In this document: in pieces, positions 10,724 through 19,434 of the stretch
Position numbering within the stretch: position 1 is the first letter of the stretch
Layout of the letters: every line of letters begins with the position of its first letter
Origin: TMP-86 sp039807285
GTDB taxonomy: Bacteria; Pseudomonadota; Gammaproteobacteria; Steroidobacterales; Steroidobacteraceae
Assembly: GCA_044226785.1 (NCBI GenBank)
Contig: JBGAGK010000011.1
Coordinates: 74,266 to 138,265, forward strand
Direction of reading: 5' to 3'
Length of the DNA: 64,000 bases
Translations under genes and position numbers: made by a program
Notes under the pieces: model-generated
Databases searched by the model: none
What the model was told of the DNA's origin: nothing
The model's input: the letters and a program-made list of their open reading frames with translations, nothing else

Positions 10724-11686
10724 TCAAATGTCGAAATACAGCGCGTCCGGTGCAGCCCCGGGATCGCGCACGGCCACCTTGAGTTCCGGATCCTTCACCG
10801 ACACACGCGAGCCGGCGGGCACGCTGTGCGTGAGGAAGACCGAACCGCCGACGACGCTGCCGGTACCGACCACGGTATTGCCACCCAGAATGGTGGCATT
10901 GGCATAGAGGGTGGAATTGGCCTCGACCGTGGGATGGCGCTTGCTTCCGCGAACCAGCTGCCCGCTGGCATCGCGGGGAAAGGAGAGCGCGCCCAGGGTC
11001 ACGCCCTGATACAGCTTGACGCCGGCGCCAATGTCCGTGGTCTCGCCGATGACCACGCCGGTGGCGTGGTCGATGAAGAAAGCCGGGCCTATGCGGGCGC
11101 CGGGATGGATATCGCAGCCCGTACGGCTGTGCGCCCACTCGGTCATGATGCGCGCCATCATCGGCACACCCAGCAGATACAGCTCGTGGGCTAGCCGGTA
11201 CACGCTGACGGCCAGCAGGCCCGGATAGGCCAGGATGATCTCGTCCAGATGGGTCGCCGCCGGGTCGCCGTCGAACGCGGCCTGGACATCGCTGACCAGC
11301 AGCGCCCTGACCTGCGGCAGGCGCTGCATGAACCGGTGGGTGAGATCGCGTGCGCGCGATGCGCAGGCTCCCACTTCCGGATTGACGTCGTCACGTTCGC
11401 GACCGTAACACAGGCAATGTTCGATCTCGCGTTCGATTCGGGGTTCCAGGCGTGCCAGAAGTTCGGTCGCAAAGGCCGGAAGATTCTGCTCACTCAAGTC
11501 CCGGCGTCCGAAGTAGCCCGGATACATCAGGTCGAGGAGCATCTCGAGGATTTCCACGATGGCATCACGCGATGGCAGGTAGTGGCGCGAAATGCGCCGG
11601 GCACGCGCATCGCCCAGGTAGCTGTCCAGCAGCTCCTGGGCGAGCGTTTCGCGTCTGGAAACCTGGATCCTCGGCAATATGCTCAT
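10724..11686 (-). CDS. cysE: serine O-acetyltransferase
   Basis: Makes O-acetylserine from serine and acetyl-CoA, the first committed step of cysteine synthesis. The 320-residue protein is the longer proteobacterial form: an N-terminal helical domain, then the left-handed beta-helix with repeated hexapeptides. Family landmarks are DIHPGARIGPAFFIDHATGVV with catalytic His, and KRHPTVEANSTLYANATILG. The C-terminus ends in Ile (DALYFDI), the residue that CysE proteins use to dock into cysteine synthase active sites. It lies 10 bp downstream of cysK on the same strand, so the two enzymes of the pathway are co-transcribed and could form the cysteine synthase complex. Confidence 0.94.
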   Translation of the reverse strand: MSILPRIQVSRRETLAQELLDSYLGDARARRISRHYLPSRDAIVEILEMLLDLMYPGYFGRRDLSEQNLPAFATELLARLEPRIEREIEHCLCYGRERDDVNPEVGACASRARDLTHRFMQRLPQVRALLVSDVQAAFDGDPAATHLDEIILAYPGLLAVSVYRLAHELYLLGVPMMARIMTEWAHSRTGCDIHPGARIGPAFFIDHATGVVIGETTDIGAGVKLYQGVTLGALSFPRDASGQLVRGSKRHPTVEANSTLYANATILGGNTVVGTGSVVGGSVFLTHSVPAGSRVSVKDPELKVAVRDPGAAPDALYFDI

Positions 11687-11696
11687 CGTGTCCCGG

Positions 11697-12680
11697 TCAG
11701 GCCACCGCCTGCATCTTCTCCACTTCCTCGAACAGACCTTCGAACAATGCGCTGGTCAGATAGCGCTCACCGGCATCCGGCAGGATGGCGACGATGGTCT
11801 TGCCGGCACTGGCGGGCTCATTGGCAATACGCAGCGCGGCCACCACGGCCGCACCGCAGGAGATGCCGGACAGGATGCCCTCCTCGCGTGCCAGACGGCG
11901 CGCCGCCGCGATGGCATCCTCGTTGGTGACCAGTTCGACGCGGTCCACCAGCGAAAGATCCAGGTTTTTCGGCACGAAGCCCGCACCGAGACCCTGGATC
12001 TTGTGCGGTCCGGGCGTGAGGGTCTCTCCGGCGCGGGTCTGGCTGATCACCGGTGAAGCAGTGGGCTCCACGGCCACCGTGAGAATGTTCCGGCCACGTG
12101 TCTTCTTGAAATAACGGGCCACACCCGTCAGTGTGCCGCCGGTTCCAACACCCGACACGAAAATGTCGACGTTTCCGCCCGTGTCATCCCAGATCTCGGG
12201 ACCGGTGGTGGACTCGTGGATGGCGGGGTTGGCGGGATTCTCGAACTGCTTCATCAGCACGAATTTCTTCGGGTCGGATGCGGCGAGTTCCTCGGCCTTC
12301 GCGATCGCCCCCTTCATGCCCTTGGCGCCCGGGGTCAGTACGAGTTTCGCCCCGAGGGCCGCAAGGACCTTGCGCCTTTCCATGGTCATGGTTTCCGGCA
12401 TGGTCAGCACGCATTCATAACCGCGAGCGGCTGCGGCAAATGCCAGGGCGATGCCGGTATTGCCACTGGTGGCCTCCACGATGGCCATGCCTGGCTTGAG
12501 CAGGCCGCGCTCCTCCGCATCCCAGACCATGGCCGCGCCGATGCGGCATTTCACCGAGTAGGCGGGATTGCGACCCTCCACCTTCACCAGGACGGTCGCC
12601 TTTCCGCCCGCGTTGAGATGGTTGATGCGCACCAGCGGCGTGCGTCCGATCGAACGTGAATTATCCTGATAGACGGGCAT
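11697..12680 (-). CDS. cysK: cysteine synthase A
   Basis: A PLP enzyme that converts O-acetylserine and sulfide to cysteine. The PLP lysine lies in NPAYSVKCRIGAAM, the substrate loop is EATSGNTGIALAF, and the phosphate-binding loop is GTGGTLTG. Length, 327 residues, matches the family. The frame opens at 12704, but a GAGGA ribosome site 8 nt before the ATG at 12678-12680 and the family-like start MPVYQDNSRSIGRTPLV favour the shorter form. cysE follows 10 bp downstream. The A/T-rich stretch near 12745-12775 is the likely promoter region. Confidence 0.94.
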   Translation of the reverse strand: MPVYQDNSRSIGRTPLVRINHLNAGGKATVLVKVEGRNPAYSVKCRIGAAMVWDAEERGLLKPGMAIVEATSGNTGIALAFAAAARGYECVLTMPETMTMERRKVLAALGAKLVLTPGAKGMKGAIAKAEELAASDPKKFVLMKQFENPANPAIHESTTGPEIWDDTGGNVDIFVSGVGTGGTLTGVARYFKKTRGRNILTVAVEPTASPVISQTRAGETLTPGPHKIQGLGAGFVPKNLDLSLVDRVELVTNEDAIAAARRLAREEGILSGISCGAAVVAALRIANEPASAGKTIVAILPDAGERYLTSALFEGLFEEVEKMQAVA

Positions 12681-12844
12681 GGGGGGAGTCCTCGCGTCAA
12701 CCAAAGGTATGGACCGGGGATTTTCGCTCCATCCGGGCCGGTTGTGTCATAGAAGTTTGTTATATGCCCCTGTCCGGCCGGTCTAAGCCGGTCCCGGGTC
12801 ACCCCGGCGGTGGAAACGGCGGGAAATCCGCGGGTTTGAGACAG

Positions 12845-15187
12845 CTATGCGGCCGGAGTCAGCGTCAGGGGCTGGGGCCGGCCGATGATGAAGCCCTGGG
12901 CGAAATCGATGCCCATGCGCTTGACCGTGTCGAGCGAATCCTGGTCCTCGACCTGTTCGGCCACCACGCGGAAATTCATGCTGCGCGACAGTTCGATCAT
13001 CGCGGACACCATGGCCTGACTCACGGCATCACGGGCGAGGTTGCGGATGAACGAACCATCGATCTTGAGGTAATCGATGGGCAGGGACTTCAGGTTGGCA
13101 AATGATCCAAGACCGCTGCCGAAATCATCCAGCGCGAACTCGGCGCCCAGGCCATGCAGCACCTCGACAAAGCGCCGGGCGTGCTCGGCATTGGCCACCA
13201 CCGCGCTCTCGGTGAGCTCGAAGCACACGTCGCGCGGGGAAGCCCCCGTGTGATCGAAGCAGTCGACCACGAACTCGAGAAACTGCGCATCGGCCAGCGT
13301 CTGCCCGGCGATGTTGATGGCGATGCTCCTGTTTTCCGGCAATTTCAGCCCGCCGCGGCCGAGCGCCGCCAGCACCGTCTGCACGACCCAGCGGTCGATG
13401 TGGGGCATCAGGCGATAGCGCTCGGCGGCCTTGAAGAACTCCGCCGGCGCCACCCGGGTGCCATCTCCATCGCCCAAGCGCAGGAGCACCTCGATGCCCG
13501 GACCATTGGTGACATCGGACTGGGCATGGGCGATGGGCTGGAAGTAAAGCTCGAAACGGTTTTCCCGCAGGGCACCCTGGAGCTTCTGCAGCCAGTGGAT
13601 CTCGCCGCTCTGGCGGGCCGTGGCTTCCTCGCGCGCCGAATAGACATGGATGTGCGAGCCGCCACGTTTCTTGGCGATATAACAGGCCGAGTCCGCCGAA
13701 CCCAGGATATCCTCCATCGAGCCGCCCTCGCGCCCCAGTTCGACCAGCCCGATGCTGACTCCAACGCTGAAGATGCGGTCCTTCCACACGAAGCGGAAAT
13801 CGTTGATCTTGCGCACGACGTTCTCGGCGATCTGGCGCGCCTTGTCGAGAGGACAGCCGATCAGCAGCAATGCGAACTCATCGCCCCCGATACGTCCGAC
13901 GGTATCCGAATCGCGCACCGCATCCTTCAGCAGGCTCGCGATCTCGCGCAGCATGTTGTCGCCGGCCGTGTGTCCGCAGGTGTCGTTGACCACCTTGAAC
14001 CTGTCGAGGTCGAGGTAACACAGCGCATGCGAGGAATCCCCCGCGTGCGCAAGCTCCATCGCCTCCTGCAGGCGGCGCTCGAACTCGCGCCGGTTCACCA
14101 GGCCCGTGAGCGCATCATGACTGGCCTGATAGGACATCTGGCGCGTGAGGCCGCGCACCTCGCTGGTATCGTGAAGCACCAGTACGGCACCCAGGGCCTC
14201 ACCTTCCTCCGAGCTGAGCTGTGAGACGCTGATTTCCACCGAGCGTTCCACGCCCTGGGCCGGCACCAGCACGGCACGCCGGCCCATGGTGATCCGCCCC
14301 CCGCCGGACAGGCACTTGCGTACCGGGTCGCCGAGCGAGCGCCGGTCGTTCTCGTCGATGAGCGTGGCCACTTCACCGAACAGGTGGCCCACCATCTGAT
14401 CGAATTTCTGGCCGAGCAGAACCTCCGCCGCATGATTGACGTAGTCGATGCGGCCGTCGGTATCCACCGTGACCACGCCTTCCCCCATCGCATCCAGGGT
14501 TACCACGGCACGAGACCGCGCAGACGCCCCTGCAGCTGCCGCCGGAAGCATTTCGACGGCAGTCAGCAGCAGCGCCGGTTCTCCGGCACTGTCGATGCGC
14601 GCACTGGACAGCTCGACCCGGGTCACCTGCCCCCGATCGGCCAGCAGTTCGACCTCGTAGCGCTCGGCGGCCGGCTCATCCAGAAGCCTGCGCTCCAGGT
14701 TGTCGCGCACCAGATCCGCATACTCCGCAGTCACGAACTGCGCCAGCGGCTTGCCGATCAGCTCCCGGGCCGTCAGGCCCAGCAGGGCCAGAAACCGGGA
14801 ATTCGCAAACAGGATGACCTCACGATGGACCAGGACGGCCTCGTGGACCGACTCGACCAGACGCTGGAACAGCTGTTCGCGTTCCTGCAGGCGGGTGCCG
14901 CGATGCTCCAGGCTCTCGAGGAGCTTGTTGACCGCGAGCGCCAGGTCGTTCATCGATTCGCCATGCCCGTCCAGACGGATACGGGCGGTGGAGTCGGGGT
15001 CACGTGTCAGACGCCACACCTGCCTGGAAAGGTTGTCGACTGCCCGGTCCTGGCGCTGTTTCCAAAGAAATAGACCCAGCAATCCCAATGCCAATACACT
15101 TGCGGCTACGGCGCACCACTGGATGGAAGACTGGAGCAGCATGGGGAATCGAGGATAGCGCAAGGCCTTGGCAGCCCCAGCCAACAT
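12845..15187 (-). CDS. membrane PAS-PAS-GGDEF-EAL cyclic-di-GMP protein
   Basis: A 780-residue signalling protein. One membrane helix lies near residues 20-42 (WCAVAASVLALGLLGLFLW), followed by a short linker and two PAS-like domains (about 105-215 and 230-340). The GGDEF domain is intact, with RIGGDEF near residue 434 and an RxxD inhibitory site (RDSD) five residues before it, so diguanylate cyclase activity with product inhibition is likely. The EAL domain has EVLLR in place of EALLR, but keeps FELTE, DDFGSG, LKIDGSF and AEQVE, so phosphodiesterase activity is plausible. Which activity dominates cannot be read from sequence. The start is uncertain: MLLQSS at residue 16 is an alternative. 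It is divergent from the pcm-like gene, with about 20 bp between them. Confidence 0.92.
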   Translation of the reverse strand: MLAGAAKALRYPRFPMLLQSSIQWCAVAASVLALGLLGLFLWKQRQDRAVDNLSRQVWRLTRDPDSTARIRLDGHGESMNDLALAVNKLLESLEHRGTRLQEREQLFQRLVESVHEAVLVHREVILFANSRFLALLGLTARELIGKPLAQFVTAEYADLVRDNLERRLLDEPAAERYEVELLADRGQVTRVELSSARIDSAGEPALLLTAVEMLPAAAAGASARSRAVVTLDAMGEGVVTVDTDGRIDYVNHAAEVLLGQKFDQMVGHLFGEVATLIDENDRRSLGDPVRKCLSGGGRITMGRRAVLVPAQGVERSVEISVSQLSSEEGEALGAVLVLHDTSEVRGLTRQMSYQASHDALTGLVNRREFERRLQEAMELAHAGDSSHALCYLDLDRFKVVNDTCGHTAGDNMLREIASLLKDAVRDSDTVGRIGGDEFALLLIGCPLDKARQIAENVVRKINDFRFVWKDRIFSVGVSIGLVELGREGGSMEDILGSADSACYIAKKRGGSHIHVYSAREEATARQSGEIHWLQKLQGALRENRFELYFQPIAHAQSDVTNGPGIEVLLRLGDGDGTRVAPAEFFKAAERYRLMPHIDRWVVQTVLAALGRGGLKLPENRSIAINIAGQTLADAQFLEFVVDCFDHTGASPRDVCFELTESAVVANAEHARRFVEVLHGLGAEFALDDFGSGLGSFANLKSLPIDYLKIDGSFIRNLARDAVSQAMVSAMIELSRSMNFRVVAEQVEDQDSLDTVKRMGIDFAQGFIIGRPQPLTLTPAA

Positions 15188-15207
15188 TCACCATAATCAA
15201 GAGGTTT

Positions 15208-15858
15208 ATGAATACTACGTCAACGCGTCAACAAATGGTGGATCAGCAGATCCGCACCTGGGAGGTGCTCGACCCGCGGGTGCTGGATGTGCTGGCGGAA
15301 GTCCCCCGCGAGATCTTCGTTCCACGCGACTATCGCGAACTCGCGTTCGCGGATGCACAGATCCCGATCGGCCATGGCCAGAACATGCTGGCCCCCAAGA
15401 TCCATGGCCGGATCCTTCAGATGCTCAATATCCGGCGCGAGGACCGGATCCTCGAGATCGGCACCGGCAGCGGATATCTCACCGCCTGCCTCGCCCTGTT
15501 GGGCAGCCAGGTCACGTCGATCGAAATCCACCCCGAGCTCACCGCCATGGCAGCGCAGAACCTGCGATCCATCGCCGGCACGCAGGTGCAGCTGCAGGTT
15601 CGCGATGCCTTCGGCCCGGATTCGCTGGGCGAATATGACATCATTGCCGTGACCGGGTCGCTGCCAGTGGCCTATCGGGGATTCGAAAATGCGCTGGCCG
15701 TCGGCGGCCGGCTGTTCGAAGTCGTCGGTTGCGCACCGTTGATGGAGGCGCAACGGGTGATGCGCATGGGCACGGACCAGTGGATCCGGGAGTCCGTGTT
15801 CGAGACGGTCATCGACCCTCTGGTCAACGCGCCACAGGCGCCCAGGTTCGTGTTCTGA
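15208..15858 (+). CDS. protein-L-isoaspartate O-methyltransferase family protein
   Basis: A SAM-dependent methyltransferase of 216 residues in the Pcm family, which repairs isoaspartyl residues in damaged proteins. Motif I is LEIGTGSGYLTACLA and motif II is DIIAVTGSLP. The family segment around residues 50-60 reads IPIGHGQNMLAPKIHGRI, where true Pcm has a QTISxP-type substrate motif. This is the divergent tolC-linked subgroup, so isoaspartate repair is not certain. The start is set by AAGAGG just before the ATG at 15208. tolC begins 25 bp after its stop, and this pairing is common in gammaproteobacteria. Confidence 0.85.
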   Translation: MNTTSTRQQMVDQQIRTWEVLDPRVLDVLAEVPREIFVPRDYRELAFADAQIPIGHGQNMLAPKIHGRILQMLNIRREDRILEIGTGSGYLTACLALLGSQVTSIEIHPELTAMAAQNLRSIAGTQVQLQVRDAFGPDSLGEYDIIAVTGSLPVAYRGFENALAVGGRLFEVVGCAPLMEAQRVMRMGTDQWIRESVFETVIDPLVNAPQAPRFVF

Positions 15859-15883
15859 AATGGCTGGCTTGCCGGGTGAACGC

Positions 15884-17392
15884 ATGAAGAAATTCGCAAT
15901 GCTGCTGGGGATGTGGGCGCTGGGCACAGCGCCGGCTGCCCTGCCAGCCGACCTGGTCGAAGTCTATCAGCGGGCTCTGCAGAACGATCCCCAGCTGCGT
16001 GAAGCAGAAGCCACCCGCCTCGCCTCGCTCGAAGCCAAACCCCAGGCCATCTCGGCGCTGCTCCCGCAGCTTTCGGCCACCGGATCGTGGACCCGTGACA
16101 AGGAATCCGGCGAGCAGGACCAGGTCCAGCAGGTCGCCGATCCCGCCAGCCCCACCGGCTTTTCGGAACTGCATTTCAATTCCGACGGCACCTCGATCAC
16201 CCGATCGCGCAACTATGGCCTGCAGCTTCGTCAGAGCATTTTCAGCTGGACCAACTGGGTGGCTCTGAAACGCGCCGATTCGCAGGTTGCACAGGCCGAG
16301 GCCGACTATCAGAGCGCCCGGCAGGACCTGGTGACCCGGGTCGCGCAACGCTACTTCGACGTGCTTGCGGCCCAGGACGATCTGGACGCGCAGCAGGCCG
16401 CATCCAGTGCCATCCAGCATCAGCTCGAACAGGCCGAGCAGCGCTACAACGTGGGTCTGATCGCCATCACCGATGTCAAGGAAGCGCGCGCCGCGCATGA
16501 CAGTGCGGTCGCAGACGTGATCGCTGCCAAGCGCACCCTGGCCTCGGCACAGGAGGCCCTGCGCGAAATCACCGGCGATTCATTCAGCACACTGGCCCGG
16601 CCGGTGGAATCCATGGCGCTCACCTCGCCCGATCCGGCCAGCGAGGATCAATGGGTCCAGAAGGCCCTGGAGCAGAATCTGAGCCTGATCTCCAGCCGCC
16701 TGGCCGCCGACATCGCCCGGCAGGACATCAACACTGCCCGCGGCGGGCACGCGCCCACGGTGGACTTCGTCGCCACGGGCGGCAAGAACATCAGCGACGG
16801 GGACATGAGCTACGCCTTTGGCGGCACGGGTGCCTCGGCCATAGACCTGAATTACCGCACCATCAGCCTGCAGGTCACCGTCCCGCTGTACAGCGGCGGC
16901 GGCACCAATTCCAGGGTGCGCGAAGCCGTGTACCGGCACCGCGCTTCACGCGAGCGCCTGGAGCGCGTTGCCCGCGAGACCGAGCGCAATACCCGGGACG
17001 CGTACCTCGGCGTACTGTCGGAAATATCCCGGGTCAAGGCGCTGCAGCAGGCCCTCGAGTCCAACCTGACGGCGCTGCAGGCGACCGAGGCGGGGTACGA
17101 GGCAGGCACGCGGACGGCCGTAGACGTGCTGCAATCGCGCCGCCTGCTCATCCAGGCACAGACCAACTACGCTCGCAGCCGTTACGACTACATCCTCAAT
17201 GTGCTCAAGCTCCAGTCAGAGGCCGGCATCCTGTCCCGTCAGAGCCTGGACAGCATCAACGGGCTGCTGAAGGAAGGGGCGCCGAAAATCACGGACCCGG
17301 GTCAGGCATCCGGATCCGGCGCAGGGCCGACGGCCAGGTCAGGCACAGCACCTGCCGGTGCACTGCCTCCGGCGTCAGGAGCGGCCAGCTGA
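15884..17392 (+). CDS. tolC: TolC-family outer membrane efflux protein
   Basis: An outer-membrane channel that forms the exit duct of tripartite drug efflux pumps and type I secretion systems. It has a signal peptide (MKKFAMLLGMWALGTAPAAL, cleavage near residue 22), then two repeats of the long helical hairpin that builds the periplasmic tunnel. These include LVEVYQRALQNDPQL at the mature N-terminus and YNVGLIAITDVKEARA and YEAGTRTAVDVLQSRR, the paired repeat signatures. Length 502 residues. A low-complexity Gly/Ala/Pro tail follows residue 470. The frame opens at 15860, but the signal peptide places the start at 15884. Its 3' end overlaps the end of waaA on the other strand by 18 bp. Confidence 0.92.
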   Translation: MKKFAMLLGMWALGTAPAALPADLVEVYQRALQNDPQLREAEATRLASLEAKPQAISALLPQLSATGSWTRDKESGEQDQVQQVADPASPTGFSELHFNSDGTSITRSRNYGLQLRQSIFSWTNWVALKRADSQVAQAEADYQSARQDLVTRVAQRYFDVLAAQDDLDAQQAASSAIQHQLEQAEQRYNVGLIAITDVKEARAAHDSAVADVIAAKRTLASAQEALREITGDSFSTLARPVESMALTSPDPASEDQWVQKALEQNLSLISSRLAADIARQDINTARGGHAPTVDFVATGGKNISDGDMSYAFGGTGASAIDLNYRTISLQVTVPLYSGGGTNSRVREAVYRHRASRERLERVARETERNTRDAYLGVLSEISRVKALQQALESNLTALQATEAGYEAGTRTAVDVLQSRRLLIQAQTNYARSRYDYILNVLKLQSEAGILSRQSLDSINGLLKEGAPKITDPGQASGSGAGPTARSGTAPAGALPPASGAAS

Positions 17393-18682
17393 TCGATCGG
17401 CCTGTGGGCCGTTTCCTGCCAGTCGCGCTGCCACCAGCTCGAGCAACCGCTGCAAGGCGCCGCGATTGGCGCGGACCATGGCGCTGCCGGCAGATCCGGC
17501 CTGATGAGCAGTGGCCGGATCCAGCAGCCAGGCACTGACCTGCGAGGCCAGCTGGTTCGCGTTTTCGACCCGTACGGCCGCTCCACTGTCGAACATGCTG
17601 CGGGCCACTTCCGGGTTGTTGCCATGGTGCGATCCGGTCACCACCGGCACCCCCAGTGCCGCGGGCTCGATCAGGTTGTGGCCACCCACAGGGACCAGAC
17701 TTCCTCCGACGAAGGCCGCGCCTGACGCGGCGTAAAACACATTCAATTCCCCGACGGTATCGAGCAACAGGACGCTCGTCCCCGAGGCAGGGCTGTGCCC
17801 GCCACTGCGCCGCACGAAACTGACTGCACGTCGATTCAGCTGATCCGCCACAGCCTCGAAACGGCCCGGGTGTCGCGGCGCCAGCACCAGCAGTGCATCG
17901 GGAACCCGGGCGCACACCTGCGCGTGTGCATCGAGCAACAACTCCTCCTCGCCCGCATGGGTACTTCCCGCGGCCCAGGTGGCACGACCCGCCAGGATGC
18001 CGCTGCGAAGTTCCGCGGCGCGGCTGAGGATCGCGGGGTCTGCCGGCACATCCCACTTCAGGTTTCCTGTCACCAGGACCTCTGCATCGGGTGCCCCGAG
18101 CAGGTGAAACCGCCGGGCATCCATTTCGGACTGCGCAGCGATGACGATGCCATGAGCCAGCATGGGGCGGGTCAAGGCGCGCAGGTGGCGGTAACGCGGC
18201 CACGAGCGTGAGGAGATGCGCGCACTGGCGATGATGCGTGGAACCTCACGCAGGGCACATTCACGATGCAGGTTGGGCCACAGCTCGGTCTCCATGAAGA
18301 TCGCGAGCCGGGGATGCACCCGATCGAAAAATCCACGCACCGCCGGCGGAATGTCGTACGGTGCGTAACGCACGTCCACCGCCGCCGCGAACAGTTCACG
18401 GGCGCGGCTCATCCCGGTGGGTGTGGCCGTGGTGAGCACCAGTGGCCAGTCCGCATACCGGCTTCGCAGTGCCCGGACCAGCGGTGTCGCAGCGTTCACC
18501 TCACCCATCGACACCGCATGCACCCAGATGCAGCCTCGACCGGGAACGCGCGCACCCCCGCCCCATCGCTCGCCCCACCCCGCCCGATAGGCCGGGTTTC
18601 TCAGGGATCGCCACAGCACCTGCGCAAATGCGACTGGAACCGCGATGAATGCCAGCAAGGTATAGATCCGGCGCATGTTCAT
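17375..18682 (-). CDS. waaA: 3-deoxy-D-manno-octulosonic acid transferase
   Basis: Transfers KDO from CMP-KDO to lipid A precursor at the inner membrane, an essential step of LPS core assembly. It has the N-terminal membrane anchor (residues about 5-22), the catalytic region IWVHAVSMGEVNAATPL, the family motif MATELWPN in the form METELWPNL, and the C-terminal GGSLVPVGGHNLIEP block. The 435-residue length fits. The ATG at 18680-18682 overlaps the kdkA stop as ATGA, so the two are translationally coupled. The longer open frame upstream is only the kdkA region read in another frame. Confidence 0.95.
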   Translation of the reverse strand: MNMRRIYTLLAFIAVPVAFAQVLWRSLRNPAYRAGWGERWGGGARVPGRGCIWVHAVSMGEVNAATPLVRALRSRYADWPLVLTTATPTGMSRARELFAAAVDVRYAPYDIPPAVRGFFDRVHPRLAIFMETELWPNLHRECALREVPRIIASARISSRSWPRYRHLRALTRPMLAHGIVIAAQSEMDARRFHLLGAPDAEVLVTGNLKWDVPADPAILSRAAELRSGILAGRATWAAGSTHAGEEELLLDAHAQVCARVPDALLVLAPRHPGRFEAVADQLNRRAVSFVRRSGGHSPASGTSVLLLDTVGELNVFYAASGAAFVGGSLVPVGGHNLIEPAALGVPVVTGSHHGNNPEVARSMFDSGAAVRVENANQLASQVSAWLLDPATAHQAGSAGSAMVRANRGALQRLLELVAARLAGNGPQADRSAGRS

Positions 18683-19431
18683 CCGCCACCGTAACCGAAC
18701 AACACCTCGCGCCACTGCGTCTGACCGAATCGATCCTCCGGCAGGCCGGTCGAGACCTTGACCAGCGAGCGCCGCAGTCGGGCGAGATTGCGCTGCCTCC
18801 AGGGTCCTGAAGCACGCACCCGGCCGCGATCGAAGTCCACCACACTCACGGCGCCGGCCGGGTCCAGCAGGATGTTGTGCGCGTTGAGGTCGGCATGATC
18901 GACCCCATGCGCATGAAGGCGAGCCACCGTCGCACCCACGCTGCGCCATACGGACATGGGCACGGGCGCGGACCGGAGGCTGCTCGAGAGTGCGCTGGTC
19001 AGGGGAATGCGACGGGTGATCAGATCGCATCGGTAACTGGCGCCCTGCCGCACATAGCGCGCCGCAACCGGCTCAGGCACGGGAAGTCCCGCTGCCTTCA
19101 GGGCCGCAATCAGGCGCCACTCGGAAAACGCGCGCACCCGCGATTCGCCCAACCAGAAAAACCGGTCTTCGATGAATCGGCCGACCCAGCCACCGCGACG
19201 ATAGTGTCGAAGCACCCATTGATCGACGCCATGGGAGATGAACCAGGAGCCGCCGCGGCCACCTGGCGTGGGATCGAGGCTGCCCTGCTGTTTCCACCAC
19301 TGCGGCTCGAACAGGGATTGCCTGGCGGATTCGAGTAGACTTGCAGCGCTGGCGGCGAACAGCACCACACCGCCCGCATCACGCCGGATTTGGCCGACCA
19401 ACGCTCCGGGCTGCGCCGAGAGATCGATCAA
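18679..19431 (-). CDS. kdkA: 3-deoxy-D-manno-octulosonic acid kinase
   Basis: Phosphorylates KDO in the LPS inner core, a modification used by organisms whose core has a single phosphorylated KDO. The protein-kinase-like fold shows the catalytic loop HGVDHADLNAHNILLD and metal-binding VVDFDRG. The length of 250 residues fits KdkA. It starts at TTG (19429-19431), supported by AAGG 7 nt upstream, and its start is only 3 bp from the start of the divergent glycosyltransferase. It overlaps waaA by 4 bp. Together with tolC, waaA and the glycosyltransferase it forms an envelope gene block. Confidence 0.93.
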   Translation of the reverse strand: MIDLSAQPGALVGQIRRDAGGVVLFAASAASLLESARQSLFEPQWWKQQGSLDPTPGGRGGSWFISHGVDQWVLRHYRRGGWVGRFIEDRFFWLGESRVRAFSEWRLIAALKAAGLPVPEPVAARYVRQGASYRCDLITRRIPLTSALSSSLRSAPVPMSVWRSVGATVARLHAHGVDHADLNAHNILLDPAGAVSVVDFDRGRVRASGPWRQRNLARLRRSLVKVSTGLPEDRFGQTQWREVLFGYGGG

Positions 19432-19434
19432 CGG

